Assembly: GCA_963559135.1 (NCBI GenBank)
Contig: CAUWJP010000016.1
Location: forward strand, 1-63,160
Direction: 5' to 3'
Length of the DNA: 63,160 nt
Origin: Sellimonas sp963559135
GTDB taxonomy: Bacteria; Bacillota; Clostridia; Lachnospirales; Lachnospiraceae
Shown: positions 51,357-60,418 of the stretch, piece by piece
Layout: each line of letters opens with the position of its first letter
Position numbering within the stretch: the first letter of the stretch is position 1
Made by a program: the position numbers and the translations under genes
Notes under the pieces: model-generated
Database searches by the model: none
Seen by the model: the letters and a program-made list of their open reading frames with translations, nothing else
Told to the model about the DNA's origin: nothing

Positions 51357-52541
51357 CTATTTTATTTCATCATTTTCTTTATAAATCTTATTCCACTCTC
51401 CATAGGTCAAACGGTTTCGGTACCATTTAGAAGTGTCATCTAAGTTCGACTTAATAACTTGATTGGATATATAGTGAAAACGGTTATTATCTAACGGCTG
51501 AATGACTAATTCACTTGTCATTGCATTATCCTGCATTGTTCTTTCCCACACCGCATTAATTATAAGTTTAATTTTCCCATCATCCATCTTTTCATATGAT
51601 ACTACTTCTGGATACGGTTCATACGTTGATCCATAGTCATATAATCCTCTTGGTCTGTACAAATACGTTTTTGTTTCTGCATTATAAATGGCATTAGACT
51701 CTAATACTTCACTTTCAACTGTTAAAAATGTTTGAATAACTTCCTCAAAATCTTGTTTTGGAATATAATATTCTACTCCTTCTTGACTATAATTATATGG
51801 AACATATTTTTCATATTTTAAAAGATACATAATCTCATATAGATCATAAAAATCAAGTTGTGAATAATCACTTTGATTCCAATTCGTTATAAATAACTTA
51901 TTTCCAGCATAACCTACTGGCATAACATACTTTCTATTCAACTCCCGACATGCTTCATCCAATGGTTCCACACGAAATCCAATTTTCCCATGATATCCAT
52001 CATATCCCTGTCGATCATATTCTTCTATGAAAAAATACCCATTTTTTGTATACTTCCATGATTGTACTTGAAATTCATTAATGTACTCAGCTTCTGGAGC
52101 GTCCTGATCCCAAGTCATATTACTACATATGGCATAAATTTCCCCATTTTGAGAGTTTAAATCATATCTCACAAATCCTCCTGATTCCATAATAGAAAAA
52201 ATTGTTATACTATCATTAACCTCGTTTTGCACATTCTTGCAAAATTTTTTCACTAGTTCTCCATTTACCATATCTATTTGATTATTTATGTCAACCGCAA
52301 TATAGTTTTTTCTGCCTAAATATTCAATAATGTCTTGTTGTAATTTCAATGAATTTCTATTGCTTTGATTCCATCTTTCTTTGTATATATGAAAATAATC
52401 ATCTGCCAAATCTTCGGATTCTACCAGAATTTCTTCAGTTCTTTGAACTAATTGTACTTGATTTGAATTTTTTTGTATTTTATTACATCCTCCTAGTAGA
52501 AAACTAATGACACCAATAATGATCATTAATCTAACTTTCAT
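51357..52541 (-). CDS. Lipoprotein, DUF6070-like (second copy)
   Basis: 394 residues from the ATG at 52541 (GAGAGG 6 bases upstream). A lipoprotein signal with lipobox ISFLLGGC places it on the outer face of the membrane. The mature part has a charged helical start and a beta-rich region containing ACRELNRKYVMPVGYAGNKL and FITNWNQSDYSQLDF. These phrases align with CRELGNKCITPVSYFCNNL and FLVDWNQNSLENIEF of the neighbouring lipoprotein, so the two are paralogues. The resemblance to DUF6070 proteins is from memory. Function unknown; in line with the mecA-like gene. Confidence 0.7.
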   Translation of the reverse strand: MKVRLMIIIGVISFLLGGCNKIQKNSNQVQLVQRTEEILVESEDLADDYFHIYKERWNQSNRNSLKLQQDIIEYLGRKNYIAVDINNQIDMVNGELVKKFCKNVQNEVNDSITIFSIMESGGFVRYDLNSQNGEIYAICSNMTWDQDAPEAEYINEFQVQSWKYTKNGYFFIEEYDRQGYDGYHGKIGFRVEPLDEACRELNRKYVMPVGYAGNKLFITNWNQSDYSQLDFYDLYEIMYLLKYEKYVPYNYSQEGVEYYIPKQDFEEVIQTFLTVESEVLESNAIYNAETKTYLYRPRGLYDYGSTYEPYPEVVSYEKMDDGKIKLIINAVWERTMQDNAMTSELVIQPLDNNRFHYISNQVIKSNLDDTSKWYRNRLTYGEWNKIYKENDEIK

Positions 52542-52597
52542 ACTCTTCCTCTCCAATTACAATATCAGTTATAAAAAAATCTATTTTCTTAATTTAC

Positions 52598-53800
52598 TTA
52601 AAAATCTCTTCGCGGTTTATATTCTGGAATTTTATATGCTCCCTCACGTTCAATACAGTTTCCCAAATATATCCACTTGTCACCTTCTTCTCGGATTGTC
52701 ACTTCATGTCTGAATGAACAATCTGTTCCTTCTTCCTGAAAAACAGCTTCTACTGTCAAAGTTAATGATCCATCCTCATTTTCTATACAATTCACTACTT
52801 CTGGGAAAGGTTGGAATTGTTGAATTCGATTCCATGGACCAATTGCTTCCCATGGATATACCCCCTTCACGTCATCGTATTGAGCATATATTTCCAAGGT
52901 TTCTATTGAAATATCAAAATAAGTTGTGACCACTTCTTCAAATTCTACTTTAGGAATGCCTGATGCATATTTTTTTTCATCAATTTTCTCCCCATACTTC
53001 ATTGTGTATAAAAACTCAAACAAATCATTAAACTCTATATTTTCCAAACTGTTTTGATTCCAATCTACGAGGAACAGATTATTGCAAAAGTAACTAACCG
53101 GTGTAATACATTTATTTCCTAATTCTCTGCACTGTTCATCAAGTGGCAAAATTCTATAAAAAACATGCATATCCATTTCTTGATTTCTTGATAATGCCTT
53201 CTCCCATATAATCCACCCTTTATCAGTATAGTTCCAATCATATACCTGAATTTTTTCTATCTGCACAATATGTGGACTCATATTATCATCAAATGCAGCT
53301 GTTGCTGATGTTACATATAAATCTTTGTTTTTAAATTGAAGTTTATTATATATCCAAACACCACTTGTATTAATTACAAAAAATTCAGTTTCAGTATTTT
53401 CTCCTGTTTTTGCCAAAGAAAGAGCATCATCAACTTGTTTATAATTCAACATATTATAATCATGACTGCCACAGGTAATGGCAACATTCTCTTCTGCAAT
53501 ACTTTCGATCATTGTATGAACTGTCTCTTCTTCAAGAACAATATTTGACGCATTACCTTTATCTGCCTGACTGTATATCCTTTTGCATTTTCCAACCATT
53601 TTCCTTAAGCGATCACTAATGTCTTTTTCTTCTTTTCTCCCCATTTCAATATTTTTTAATTCATAATCATCATTTTCATCCATCACCACATTCTCTTCTT
53701 CTGTATTATTAATTATAAGATCATTTTGAGACCCATTTTTTTCACATCCGGATAATACTAAAGAAACCAAAATAATAGCCAACATTTTCTTCATTAACAT
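52598..53800 (-). CDS. Lipoprotein, DUF6070-like (first copy)
   Basis: About 400 residues. The start is uncertain by a few codons (ATGs at about 53800 and 53794, behind AAAAAGG). Lipobox LVSLVLSGC. Same domain layout as the next gene, including a conserved PFPEVVN and DGSLTLTVEAVF end region matching PYPEVVS and DGKIKLIINAVW. It begins about 23 bases after the PBP stop, so both are probably on one mRNA controlled by the BlaI-type operator. Possible roles are partner of the PBP or sensor of cell-wall state; both are inference. Confidence 0.7.
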   Translation of the reverse strand: MLMKKMLAIILVSLVLSGCEKNGSQNDLIINNTEEENVVMDENDDYELKNIEMGRKEEKDISDRLRKMVGKCKRIYSQADKGNASNIVLEEETVHTMIESIAEENVAITCGSHDYNMLNYKQVDDALSLAKTGENTETEFFVINTSGVWIYNKLQFKNKDLYVTSATAAFDDNMSPHIVQIEKIQVYDWNYTDKGWIIWEKALSRNQEMDMHVFYRILPLDEQCRELGNKCITPVSYFCNNLFLVDWNQNSLENIEFNDLFEFLYTMKYGEKIDEKKYASGIPKVEFEEVVTTYFDISIETLEIYAQYDDVKGVYPWEAIGPWNRIQQFQPFPEVVNCIENEDGSLTLTVEAVFQEEGTDCSFRHEVTIREEGDKWIYLGNCIEREGAYKIPEYKPRRDF

Positions 53801-53823
53801 TTTCACCTTTTTTCATCTCATTC

Positions 53824-55905
53824 CTATCGTAAATATTGATCCAATACTCTTTTATCTTTTTGAACTACATAACCACTGCCACCAATATTTTTTACATCTT
53901 CAACCATACTAATTAGCAATATTGGATTCTCAATATTAGGATCAGTTGTAAAAACTGCCATCCACCCCAATTCTGTTCCTGTTGCATCTTCTTTTGAAAG
54001 CTTTATTTCTGCCGTTCCTGTTTTTCCAGCCAAAGTGTACTCCTCTCTATGTAAACCATATCCCGTTGCTGTTGGTTCACTAATAACTTTCTTCATTGTC
54101 TCTAAAACAGTATGAATACTTTCTTTTTGAATAACTTCCGGCATCCATATATTGGGATTATAATTTGGGTTATATAGTAACGTCGGTTCAATTATATTTC
54201 CATCATTACTAAATGCGGAATAAATAGAAGCTAAATGCAATGGATTTATTAAGATTTGACCTTGTCCATATCCACTATCTGCCAATTGAATTTCTGACTT
54301 TATTCCTTCTGTATTTGAATACTGTGATATTGACATTTTAATATCAAATGGTATTTCTTTGTTAAACCCCAATTTTTCTAAAAAGCTAGTTAAATTATTT
54401 TCCCCCAGTTTAAGTGCTACTTTTGCAAAATATATATTATCAGAATATATCATTGCATTTTCCAGTGTTGCAGGTTCAGTCTCATGTAATGTGGTCACAT
54501 AATAATCCCCCCATGACGAGTCTTTTTGCCAGCTTAAACCTTCGTTTCCATAATCTTCTACAGGATCAAGAATACCTGTGTCTAACCCTATCACTGCAGT
54601 AACAGGTTTAAATGTTGATCCGGGACACCATACCTGTCTGAATCGATTGTACAAAGGTTGCCTTTCATCTTCATTTAAGCTTTTCCATAATTTATCTGAC
54701 ATTCCCATTACAAAATCATTTGAGTTAAAAGAAGGAGTACTGACCAGTGCCAAAACTTCTCCTGTATATTGGTTCATAGCAACAGAACAACTCTTATCAT
54801 CCTTAAACTGTTCATACAAGACTTTTTGCAATTCTGCATCAATTGTTAATTGAATATCCTCTCCGTTTTGAACCGGTTTATCTACAATAATATCTTTTCT
54901 GTTTCCAAATTCATCTTCGATATATATCATGCAACCATTTTGACCTTTTAATTTATCTTCATATAAACTTTCTATACCACTTCTCCCTATAACACTATTG
55001 GAATCATAACCTTTCCCTTTATTCTCTTCCAAATCTTCCGCTGTAACTTTTTGAATATATCCAACCAAATGTGACGCTGCTTCTTTTAAAGGATAGTCTC
55101 TAACTTCGATATCGTTAATCATAACACCTGGAATTGATAGTAATTCCTCTTGATTTTCCTTTAATTTTACAAGATTTTCATCCGGATTAATTTTCATTAA
55201 TTCCAATTCACTAACTTTAGGAATTGTTTTTATAGGAACAAATGAATCATCTTTTACCCACTCTGCAGACAATTTGTTCTTTATCACATCAATATCCACT
55301 TCAAGCAACTCCGCAAGTTTAATTATTGTGTTTTCTTTATCCTGAATTTTACCCGGCACTAGCCCAACTGATGATGCAACCCCTTTTCCAGCTAACACTT
55401 TTCCATTCCGATCTAAAATTTGTCCTCGCTCTGCTTCTACAGTATCTATTCGTACTTTATCTGTAGACTCTAATTGCGGAAAAATAATACTATCTTTCCA
55501 AACAAGTTTATATTCAAATTTTTCTTTTATAAAGTTTACTTCATTTTGAAATTTCACTTCACCTGCAAGAGTATTAAATGATGTAAGATATGAAATCTCT
55601 TTACCATTGGATTTCTCATTTAAAATTTTAATGCTTAAATCCTTCGTTTCTAATCCTTCATATATGTTTTTATTTCTCTTTACAAATTCTTCCATAGAAA
55701 TATTCGATGAATGTTCTTTAGAAATCATTTTATACATTTTTTCATATTCATGTTTATTGATATAATTCATATATTCGGTTAGCAATTGTTCAGTAGTGTT
55801 CTTATGTGTCTGTTTCGTAATAAAAAAAATCAAGCTCAATACTAAAATTAAAGAAAATATTATTAATATCAATCTACCTGTCCATTCAAATTTTTTTCTT
55901 TTCAT
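53824..55905 (-). CDS. MecA/PBP2a-type class B penicillin-binding protein
   Basis: 693 residues. N-terminal membrane anchor (~11-30), an NTF2-like MecA_N domain (~35-148), a dimerisation domain opening with ERGQILDRNGKVLA, and a transpeptidase domain. Active-site motifs: STFK at ~430-433, SDN at ~488-490 and KTG at ~628-630. LADSGYGQGQILINPLH and KDSSWGDYYVT are very close to PBP2a of Staphylococcus aureus. A D,D-transpeptidase that would cross-link peptidoglycan, probably with low beta-lactam affinity (inferred from family). AGGAG lies 6 bases upstream. Divergent from blaI/mecI. Confidence 0.93.
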   Translation of the reverse strand: MKRKKFEWTGRLILIIFSLILVLSLIFFITKQTHKNTTEQLLTEYMNYINKHEYEKMYKMISKEHSSNISMEEFVKRNKNIYEGLETKDLSIKILNEKSNGKEISYLTSFNTLAGEVKFQNEVNFIKEKFEYKLVWKDSIIFPQLESTDKVRIDTVEAERGQILDRNGKVLAGKGVASSVGLVPGKIQDKENTIIKLAELLEVDIDVIKNKLSAEWVKDDSFVPIKTIPKVSELELMKINPDENLVKLKENQEELLSIPGVMINDIEVRDYPLKEAASHLVGYIQKVTAEDLEENKGKGYDSNSVIGRSGIESLYEDKLKGQNGCMIYIEDEFGNRKDIIVDKPVQNGEDIQLTIDAELQKVLYEQFKDDKSCSVAMNQYTGEVLALVSTPSFNSNDFVMGMSDKLWKSLNEDERQPLYNRFRQVWCPGSTFKPVTAVIGLDTGILDPVEDYGNEGLSWQKDSSWGDYYVTTLHETEPATLENAMIYSDNIYFAKVALKLGENNLTSFLEKLGFNKEIPFDIKMSISQYSNTEGIKSEIQLADSGYGQGQILINPLHLASIYSAFSNDGNIIEPTLLYNPNYNPNIWMPEVIQKESIHTVLETMKKVISEPTATGYGLHREEYTLAGKTGTAEIKLSKEDATGTELGWMAVFTTDPNIENPILLISMVEDVKNIGGSGYVVQKDKRVLDQYLR

Positions 55906-55927
55906 AATTGTCTCCTGTTTCCATATC

Positions 55928-55939
55928 TTACGTTTGTAA
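55928..55939. promoter_or_regulatory. BlaI/MecI-type operator on the PBP side
   Basis: TTACGTTTGTAA, a TTAC-N4-GTAA dyad like the TTACANNTGTAA core bound by BlaI/MecI. It touches the -10 of the leftward PBP promoter. Confidence 0.75.
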
Positions 55940-55966
55940 TATATTCTATTATCACTTTTTTGTCAA
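55938..55966 (-). promoter_or_regulatory. Promoter of the mecA-like PBP operon
   Basis: Minus strand TTGACA (55966-55961), a 17-base spacer and TATATT (55943-55938), directly followed by the operator dyad. Confidence 0.8.
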
Positions 55967-55974
55967 TAGCCTTC

Positions 55975-56003
55975 TTGACGTTTCTATTTCAATGCTCTAT
56001 AAT
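55975..56003 (+). promoter_or_regulatory. Promoter of the blaI-blaR1 genes
   Basis: TTGACG (55975-55980), a 17-base spacer and TATAAT (55998-56003). The second operator begins 3 bases after the -10, over the expected start point. Confidence 0.85.
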
Positions 56004-56005
56004 TA

Positions 56006-56017
56006 TTACGAAAGTAA
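56006..56017. promoter_or_regulatory. BlaI/MecI-type operator on the regulator side
   Basis: TTACGAAAGTAA, the second TTAC-N4-GTAA dyad, placed at the transcription start of blaI, 78 bases from the first dyad. Confidence 0.75.
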
Positions 56018-56035
56018 GATTAAAGGAGAATAAAC

Positions 56036-56425
56036 ATGGATAAATTACCACAAATATCTGAAGCAGAATATGAAATCATGAAAATAATATGGGATGAGTC
56101 ACCAATAAGCACAAATTCTATTTGTGAAAAAGTTCCATCTATACACAATTGGAGTAATAAAACAGTTCATACGTTATTATCTCGTTTAGTGTCAAAACAT
56201 GTTATTTCTTATGAACAAAAAGGGCGTATGTATTACTATTTTCCCATTATCTCTAAAAATAAATATTTATCACAAGAGAACCATAATTTTTTATCTCGCT
56301 TTTATGATGGTGAAATGGCTCCGCTATTATCTTCCTTACTATCCAATGCCCAATTATCTGACAGCGATTTAAAGAATATGTATCATCTTATAGACTCTAA
56401 ATTGAATGGTGGTGATGAAACCTAA
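56036..56425 (+). CDS. blaI: BlaI/MecI-family repressor
   Basis: 129 residues. The N-terminal winged helix (~5-75) shows ISEAEYEIMKIIWDESPIST, NWSNKTVHTLLSRLVSKHVI and a wing with YEQKGRMYYYFP. The C-terminal ~45 residues are the dimerisation helices containing the region BlaR1 signalling normally cleaves. Binds the dyads in the divergent promoter region and represses both arms until beta-lactam is sensed. AAAGGAG lies 8 bases upstream. The stop overlaps the blaR1 start (TAATG). Confidence 0.93.
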   Translation: MDKLPQISEAEYEIMKIIWDESPISTNSICEKVPSIHNWSNKTVHTLLSRLVSKHVISYEQKGRMYYYFPIISKNKYLSQENHNFLSRFYDGEMAPLLSSLLSNAQLSDSDLKNMYHLIDSKLNGGDET

Positions 56426-58215
56426 TGTTCTCGATTCACTTTTTATTATGTAATCTCACTATCAGTATCTTATTGGGGATAATTCTATTACTCAAAAAAC
56501 TATTAAAAAATTATATTACAACTAATAGTCGGTATTATTTGTGGTACATTTTTGTATGTGCGCTTATTATTCCTTTCATACCATTCAAAAATATCGGACC
56601 ACATCAATTATTAATAAAGTTACAACACTTTTTCCAACAAGATACGGGTAAAATTGTAAATACTTCTACAAAACAACTTGATGATATAAATTTATCTGTT
56701 CAATTAGGTACTTCTGATTTTGCGTCAGCTCAAGATAATTTTAATTTGTATGATCTTGATAAATACTTATTTGCAATATGGATAATCGGGTGTTTGTTTA
56801 CATTAGTATATTTTATATATAATATTGTTAAAATTCATTTAATCCAAAAAAAAGCTTTTTTGATAACTTCTGAAAACGAACCAGAACTATACCAACAATA
56901 CATTTCGTGTCATGAAAAATTAAAAATAAGACGACATGTCGCTTTATACGCTTCATGTAATATTTCAAGCCCTGTTTCTTACGGTCTTCTATATCCCAAG
57001 GTAATTATTCCTCAAGATATGGATATATTACTGTCTGAACAGGATGTATATTATATCTTTTTACATGAATTACAGCATTATAAACACAAGGATGCTGCAT
57101 TAAATTATATAAGTTGCATTTTACAGATCATATATTGGTTTAACCCATTCATTTGGTACGGATTTCATATATTACAAAAAGATCGGGAAATTGCATGCGA
57201 CAACTCAGTAATTAACATCATAGGGAAAAACAACTGTATAGATTATGGCTATACATTAATAAGATATGCTGAAAAAATGCAACACAATGCTTTTCTCTCT
57301 CCACTCTCTCGTTTAGGTGGAGAAAAAAAGGTCATTATAGATAGAATAAAAGAAATAGCAAATTATCAAAAAATTTCTAAAAAGCATAAGAGAAACAGCA
57401 TTGTAATCTTAGTGTTCGCTTGTGTTCTAGTATACTGCATTAGTCCCTTATTAACTGTCTATGCATCACGAGACTCATCTAATAATTTGACTTCCCAAAA
57501 TATAGATGACATAGACCTATCTTCTTATTTCAGTAAAACAAGTGGTAGCTTTGTAATATATGATATGACAAATGATAGATACAAAATTTATAATAAAGAT
57601 TTAAGCACCAAACGAGTTTCTCCGGATTCCACTTATAAAATTTATAGTGGTTTATTTGCATTAGAGGAAGGTGTAATCAATTATAATTCTTCTAATCAGC
57701 ACTGGGACGGAACAAACTATTATTTTGATTCATGGAACAAAGACCAAACCCTTACTACAGCTTTACGTAATTCTGTTAATTGGTATTTTCAAAATCTTGA
57801 TACACAAATAGGATACCAAACACTTTATTCTTATTATAACAAAATTTCATATGGGAATTGCGATTTATCAGCTGGTATTGAAGATTATTGGTCCGAATCT
57901 TCCTTAAAGATTTCACCGGTAGAACAGGTAATCCTATTATCTGAACTTCTGGAAAATAAATGGGAGTTTGAGGAAAAAAATATTCAAGCAATAAAAGATG
58001 CCTTATTTATTTCTGATACATCCATTGGAAAATTATATGGAAAGACAGGTATTGGGTCATTGAATGGACAAAATACAAACGGTTGGTTTATTGGCTTTAT
58101 TGAACACGGTGAAAATACTTATTGTTTTGCTACCAACCTTCAGAATTCCGAGAATGCCACCGGCAGTGCTGCTTCAGAAATAACTATAGAAATATTAAAT
58201 TCTTTATTCTCTTAA
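56425..58215 (+). CDS. blaR1: BlaR1/MecR1-type beta-lactam sensor-transducer
   Basis: 596 residues. Membrane helices in the first ~140 residues. A zinc metalloprotease domain has HELQH (214-218) and the downstream EIACDN region. A further membrane helix lies near 325-345, and then an extracellular class D beta-lactamase-like sensor with STYK (~402-405), SVNW and YGKTG near 537. Beta-lactam acylates the sensor Ser, which activates the cytoplasmic protease and removes BlaI repression. The ATG overlaps the blaI stop. Confidence 0.93.
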   Translation: MFSIHFLLCNLTISILLGIILLLKKLLKNYITTNSRYYLWYIFVCALIIPFIPFKNIGPHQLLIKLQHFFQQDTGKIVNTSTKQLDDINLSVQLGTSDFASAQDNFNLYDLDKYLFAIWIIGCLFTLVYFIYNIVKIHLIQKKAFLITSENEPELYQQYISCHEKLKIRRHVALYASCNISSPVSYGLLYPKVIIPQDMDILLSEQDVYYIFLHELQHYKHKDAALNYISCILQIIYWFNPFIWYGFHILQKDREIACDNSVINIIGKNNCIDYGYTLIRYAEKMQHNAFLSPLSRLGGEKKVIIDRIKEIANYQKISKKHKRNSIVILVFACVLVYCISPLLTVYASRDSSNNLTSQNIDDIDLSSYFSKTSGSFVIYDMTNDRYKIYNKDLSTKRVSPDSTYKIYSGLFALEEGVINYNSSNQHWDGTNYYFDSWNKDQTLTTALRNSVNWYFQNLDTQIGYQTLYSYYNKISYGNCDLSAGIEDYWSESSLKISPVEQVILLSELLENKWEFEEKNIQAIKDALFISDTSIGKLYGKTGIGSLNGQNTNGWFIGFIEHGENTYCFATNLQNSENATGSAASEITIEILNSLFS

Positions 58216-58253
58216 AAATGAAAATACTTTATTCCCAAAAGCTAAGGAGGTTG

Positions 58254-58331
58254 ATGCCTATTAACACTAGTGTTTATCAAGATAATCAAAGCTTAAAAGT
58301 ATCGGCTTATATAGTTAATGTAGGTTTATGA
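58254..58331 (+). CDS. Possible 25-codon leader peptide upstream of the beta-lactamase
   Basis: ATG at 58254, preceded by a strong AAGGAGG, encodes MPINTSVYQDNQSLK plus ten more residues ending in VNVGL. It contains the perfect 12-bp palindrome AACACTAGTGTT. No similar protein is recognised. It may control translation of the beta-lactamase gene 43 bases downstream, or be fortuitous. Confidence 0.35.
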   Translation: MPINTSVYQDNQSLKVSAYIVNVGL

Positions 58332-58374
58332 AACATTTATAGAATAACTAATTTCTAGGATAGGCAGAAATAAT

Positions 58375-59301
58375 ATGAAAAAAAACAAGTCTTTTTATCT
58401 ATTAATTATTGGAATTTTGGTTGGTATATTTGCATTTTCAGGTTGCACGAATCATAATAATTCAGACGCTAAGAATATACAACAGGATACAAAAGATCCT
58501 ACTCCAGAGAAATTTTCTGTAGTAGAATCACAAGAACCCACACTAACTGAAGTAGATTGGTCTAATTATTTTGAAGGCTTAACCGGGACCGCAATAGTAT
58601 ACGATCCAACAGAAAAAAACTATATGATATATAATAAAGAACTGGCTCTAACGCAGAGATCTCCATGTTCTACATTTAAAATTATCTCTTCGTTAATCGG
58701 TTTAGAAAACGGAATTATTGATCCTGATAATTCTGTGCGTCCTTGGAGCGGTGAAATATTTTGGAATGAGGACTGGAATAGAGATATCAATTTTTCTGAT
58801 GCATTTCGTACCTCATGTGTTTGGTATTTTCGTCAGGTCACTGATGACATTGGCAAGGTGAAAATGCAGAATGAACTTAATAAACTGAAATATGGAAATT
58901 GTGATATTTCTGATTGGGAGGGAAAGTTAAATACTAATAACAACAATAGAGCCTTAACAGGTTTCTGGATAGAATCGTCTTTGAAAATTTCTCCAAAAGA
59001 ACAGGTTGAAGTGATGGAACGAATCTTCGGAACTGACTCCACCTACTCAGAAAGAACACAAAATATTTTAAAACAAGTAATGTTGATATCAGAAGAGAAT
59101 AATACGGAAATATCTATTTATGGAAAAACAGGAATGGGAAAAGCAGAGGGTATTGTTGTAGATGCATGGTTCACAGGATTTGCAGAAACACTAGAAGGAA
59201 ATAAATATTTTTGTGTATATCTCGGACAATCAGATGCAGGCAACACATCAAGCACTGCCGCAAAGGAAATCGCCATTCAAATTCTTAATGACAATAAATG
59301 A
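58375..59301 (+). CDS. Class D beta-lactamase, lipoprotein
   Basis: 308 residues. Lipobox FSGC (~21-24) implies membrane attachment after export. Class D motifs: STFK (99-102), SCV (147-149), YGN (~173-175), FWIESSLKISPKEQV with the Trp/Leu-Lys-Ile-Ser signature, and YGKTG near 248. It would hydrolyse beta-lactams with a carbamylated Lys. Closest visible relative is the sensor domain of the BlaR1 just upstream. The 159-base gap holds the short leader ORF. A terminator follows at 59320. Confidence 0.92.
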   Translation: MKKNKSFYLLIIGILVGIFAFSGCTNHNNSDAKNIQQDTKDPTPEKFSVVESQEPTLTEVDWSNYFEGLTGTAIVYDPTEKNYMIYNKELALTQRSPCSTFKIISSLIGLENGIIDPDNSVRPWSGEIFWNEDWNRDINFSDAFRTSCVWYFRQVTDDIGKVKMQNELNKLKYGNCDISDWEGKLNTNNNNRALTGFWIESSLKISPKEQVEVMERIFGTDSTYSERTQNILKQVMLISEENNTEISIYGKTGMGKAEGIVVDAWFTGFAETLEGNKYFCVYLGQSDAGNTSSTAAKEIAIQILNDNK

Positions 59302-59319
59302 CAATAAGATACCCTATCA

Positions 59320-59359
59320 AAAATCGCCTCAGACTCTCACAGGCTGGGCGATTTTTTTA
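59320..59359 (+). terminator. Terminator after the beta-lactamase gene
   Basis: AATCGCC-CAG pairs with CTG-GGCGATT around an 11-base loop and is followed by TTTTTTT. A-run on the left side. Confidence 0.85.
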
Positions 59360-59575
59360 TAGTAATCTTTTGCCAAATCATTTTGTTCTTTTACTATGTA
59401 CTCTAAACCTGATCTTAAATTAGTGACATACATAGTCTGTATTTTACATATTACTTCTACATACAAGCACATTATTATTTGGTCTAATTTACCTTTATAT
59501 AACATCAAATAAGAGAGTGTATCTCTTTTAACACACTATTAACTATTAACAACGTAGCCTTATCAATTCCAATTA
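59360..59575. other. Gene-free A/T-rich spacer
   Basis: No ORF with a ribosome-binding site, hairpin or repeat was found here. Confidence 0.5.
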
Positions 59576-60418
59576 TTATAAATAAATATGAAATATAGAT
59601 ATTTCTGGAACAACCCCCAACCGACCAGAAACATGTGTAGTTCCGATTCCTGTATTTACGTATATTTTTGTCTTTGAATTTAATTCATACATTCCGCTGA
59701 CATAATTTTTAGCGAGGTTTGTAGAAGAGATAGCTTTTTGATTAATAGCAGGAATAAACGGGATATTAACTTGCCCGCCATGACTATGTCCGCTCAACAC
59801 TAAATCATAAGGGTATTCTTGAAAAGAGTCTGCTGTATCTGGCTCATGTATTAACAGAATATTGTAATTCGAATCATATATCTTTGTAGAATCCGGCATA
59901 TATACATTTCCCAGCATACTATCATCTAACCCTGTAAATAATATTTTTTTATCTGAATCAGTAGTCACATACCAATTTTCATTTTTCAGCACAGTAAATC
60001 CTGATTGCTGCATAATATTTTCATACTGTCTGGCAGCTCCACCACCGCAATCGCGATTCCCCCATATTGCTATTTTATCATATGTTGCATTGATTTTTTG
60101 TAGTTCTTTTATGATATGTTCATCATCATGATACTTGGCATAATTGTCATACAAGTCCCCTGTAAACACAACAACATCTGGATTTTGCTTATTGATATAG
60201 TTTACAACCTTATCCAGGTTCTTATAATTAAAATCCGCTTTTATATGCGTGTCTGAGAATTGAACAACTTTAATAAAATCAGAAGTTTTTTCGTTTAAAT
60301 ATAATTGATTTGATGCAATACGATACGGTTCGATTTTAAAAGCATAAAACACACAACTTCCAATCAAAATAAGAAGTGTGAAGACTGTTCCAAAAAAAAT
60401 TTTCAAAAATCTTATCAT
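59576..60418 (-). CDS. Membrane-anchored metallophosphoesterase (YkuE-like)
   Basis: 280 residues. One N-terminal membrane anchor (~5-26). Calcineurin-like motifs: FSDTHI (~54-59), VFTGDLYDN (~85-93), GNRDCGG (~120-126), LLIHEPD and SGHSHGGQVN. These bind two metal ions for phosphoester hydrolysis. The GNRD replaces the more usual GNHD. The active domain lies outside the cytoplasm if the anchor is N-in. AAGGA lies upstream. The substrate is unknown. Confidence 0.85.
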   Translation of the reverse strand: MIRFLKIFFGTVFTLLILIGSCVFYAFKIEPYRIASNQLYLNEKTSDFIKVVQFSDTHIKADFNYKNLDKVVNYINKQNPDVVVFTGDLYDNYAKYHDDEHIIKELQKINATYDKIAIWGNRDCGGGAARQYENIMQQSGFTVLKNENWYVTTDSDKKILFTGLDDSMLGNVYMPDSTKIYDSNYNILLIHEPDTADSFQEYPYDLVLSGHSHGGQVNIPFIPAINQKAISSTNLAKNYVSGMYELNSKTKIYVNTGIGTTHVSGRLGVVPEISIFHIYL

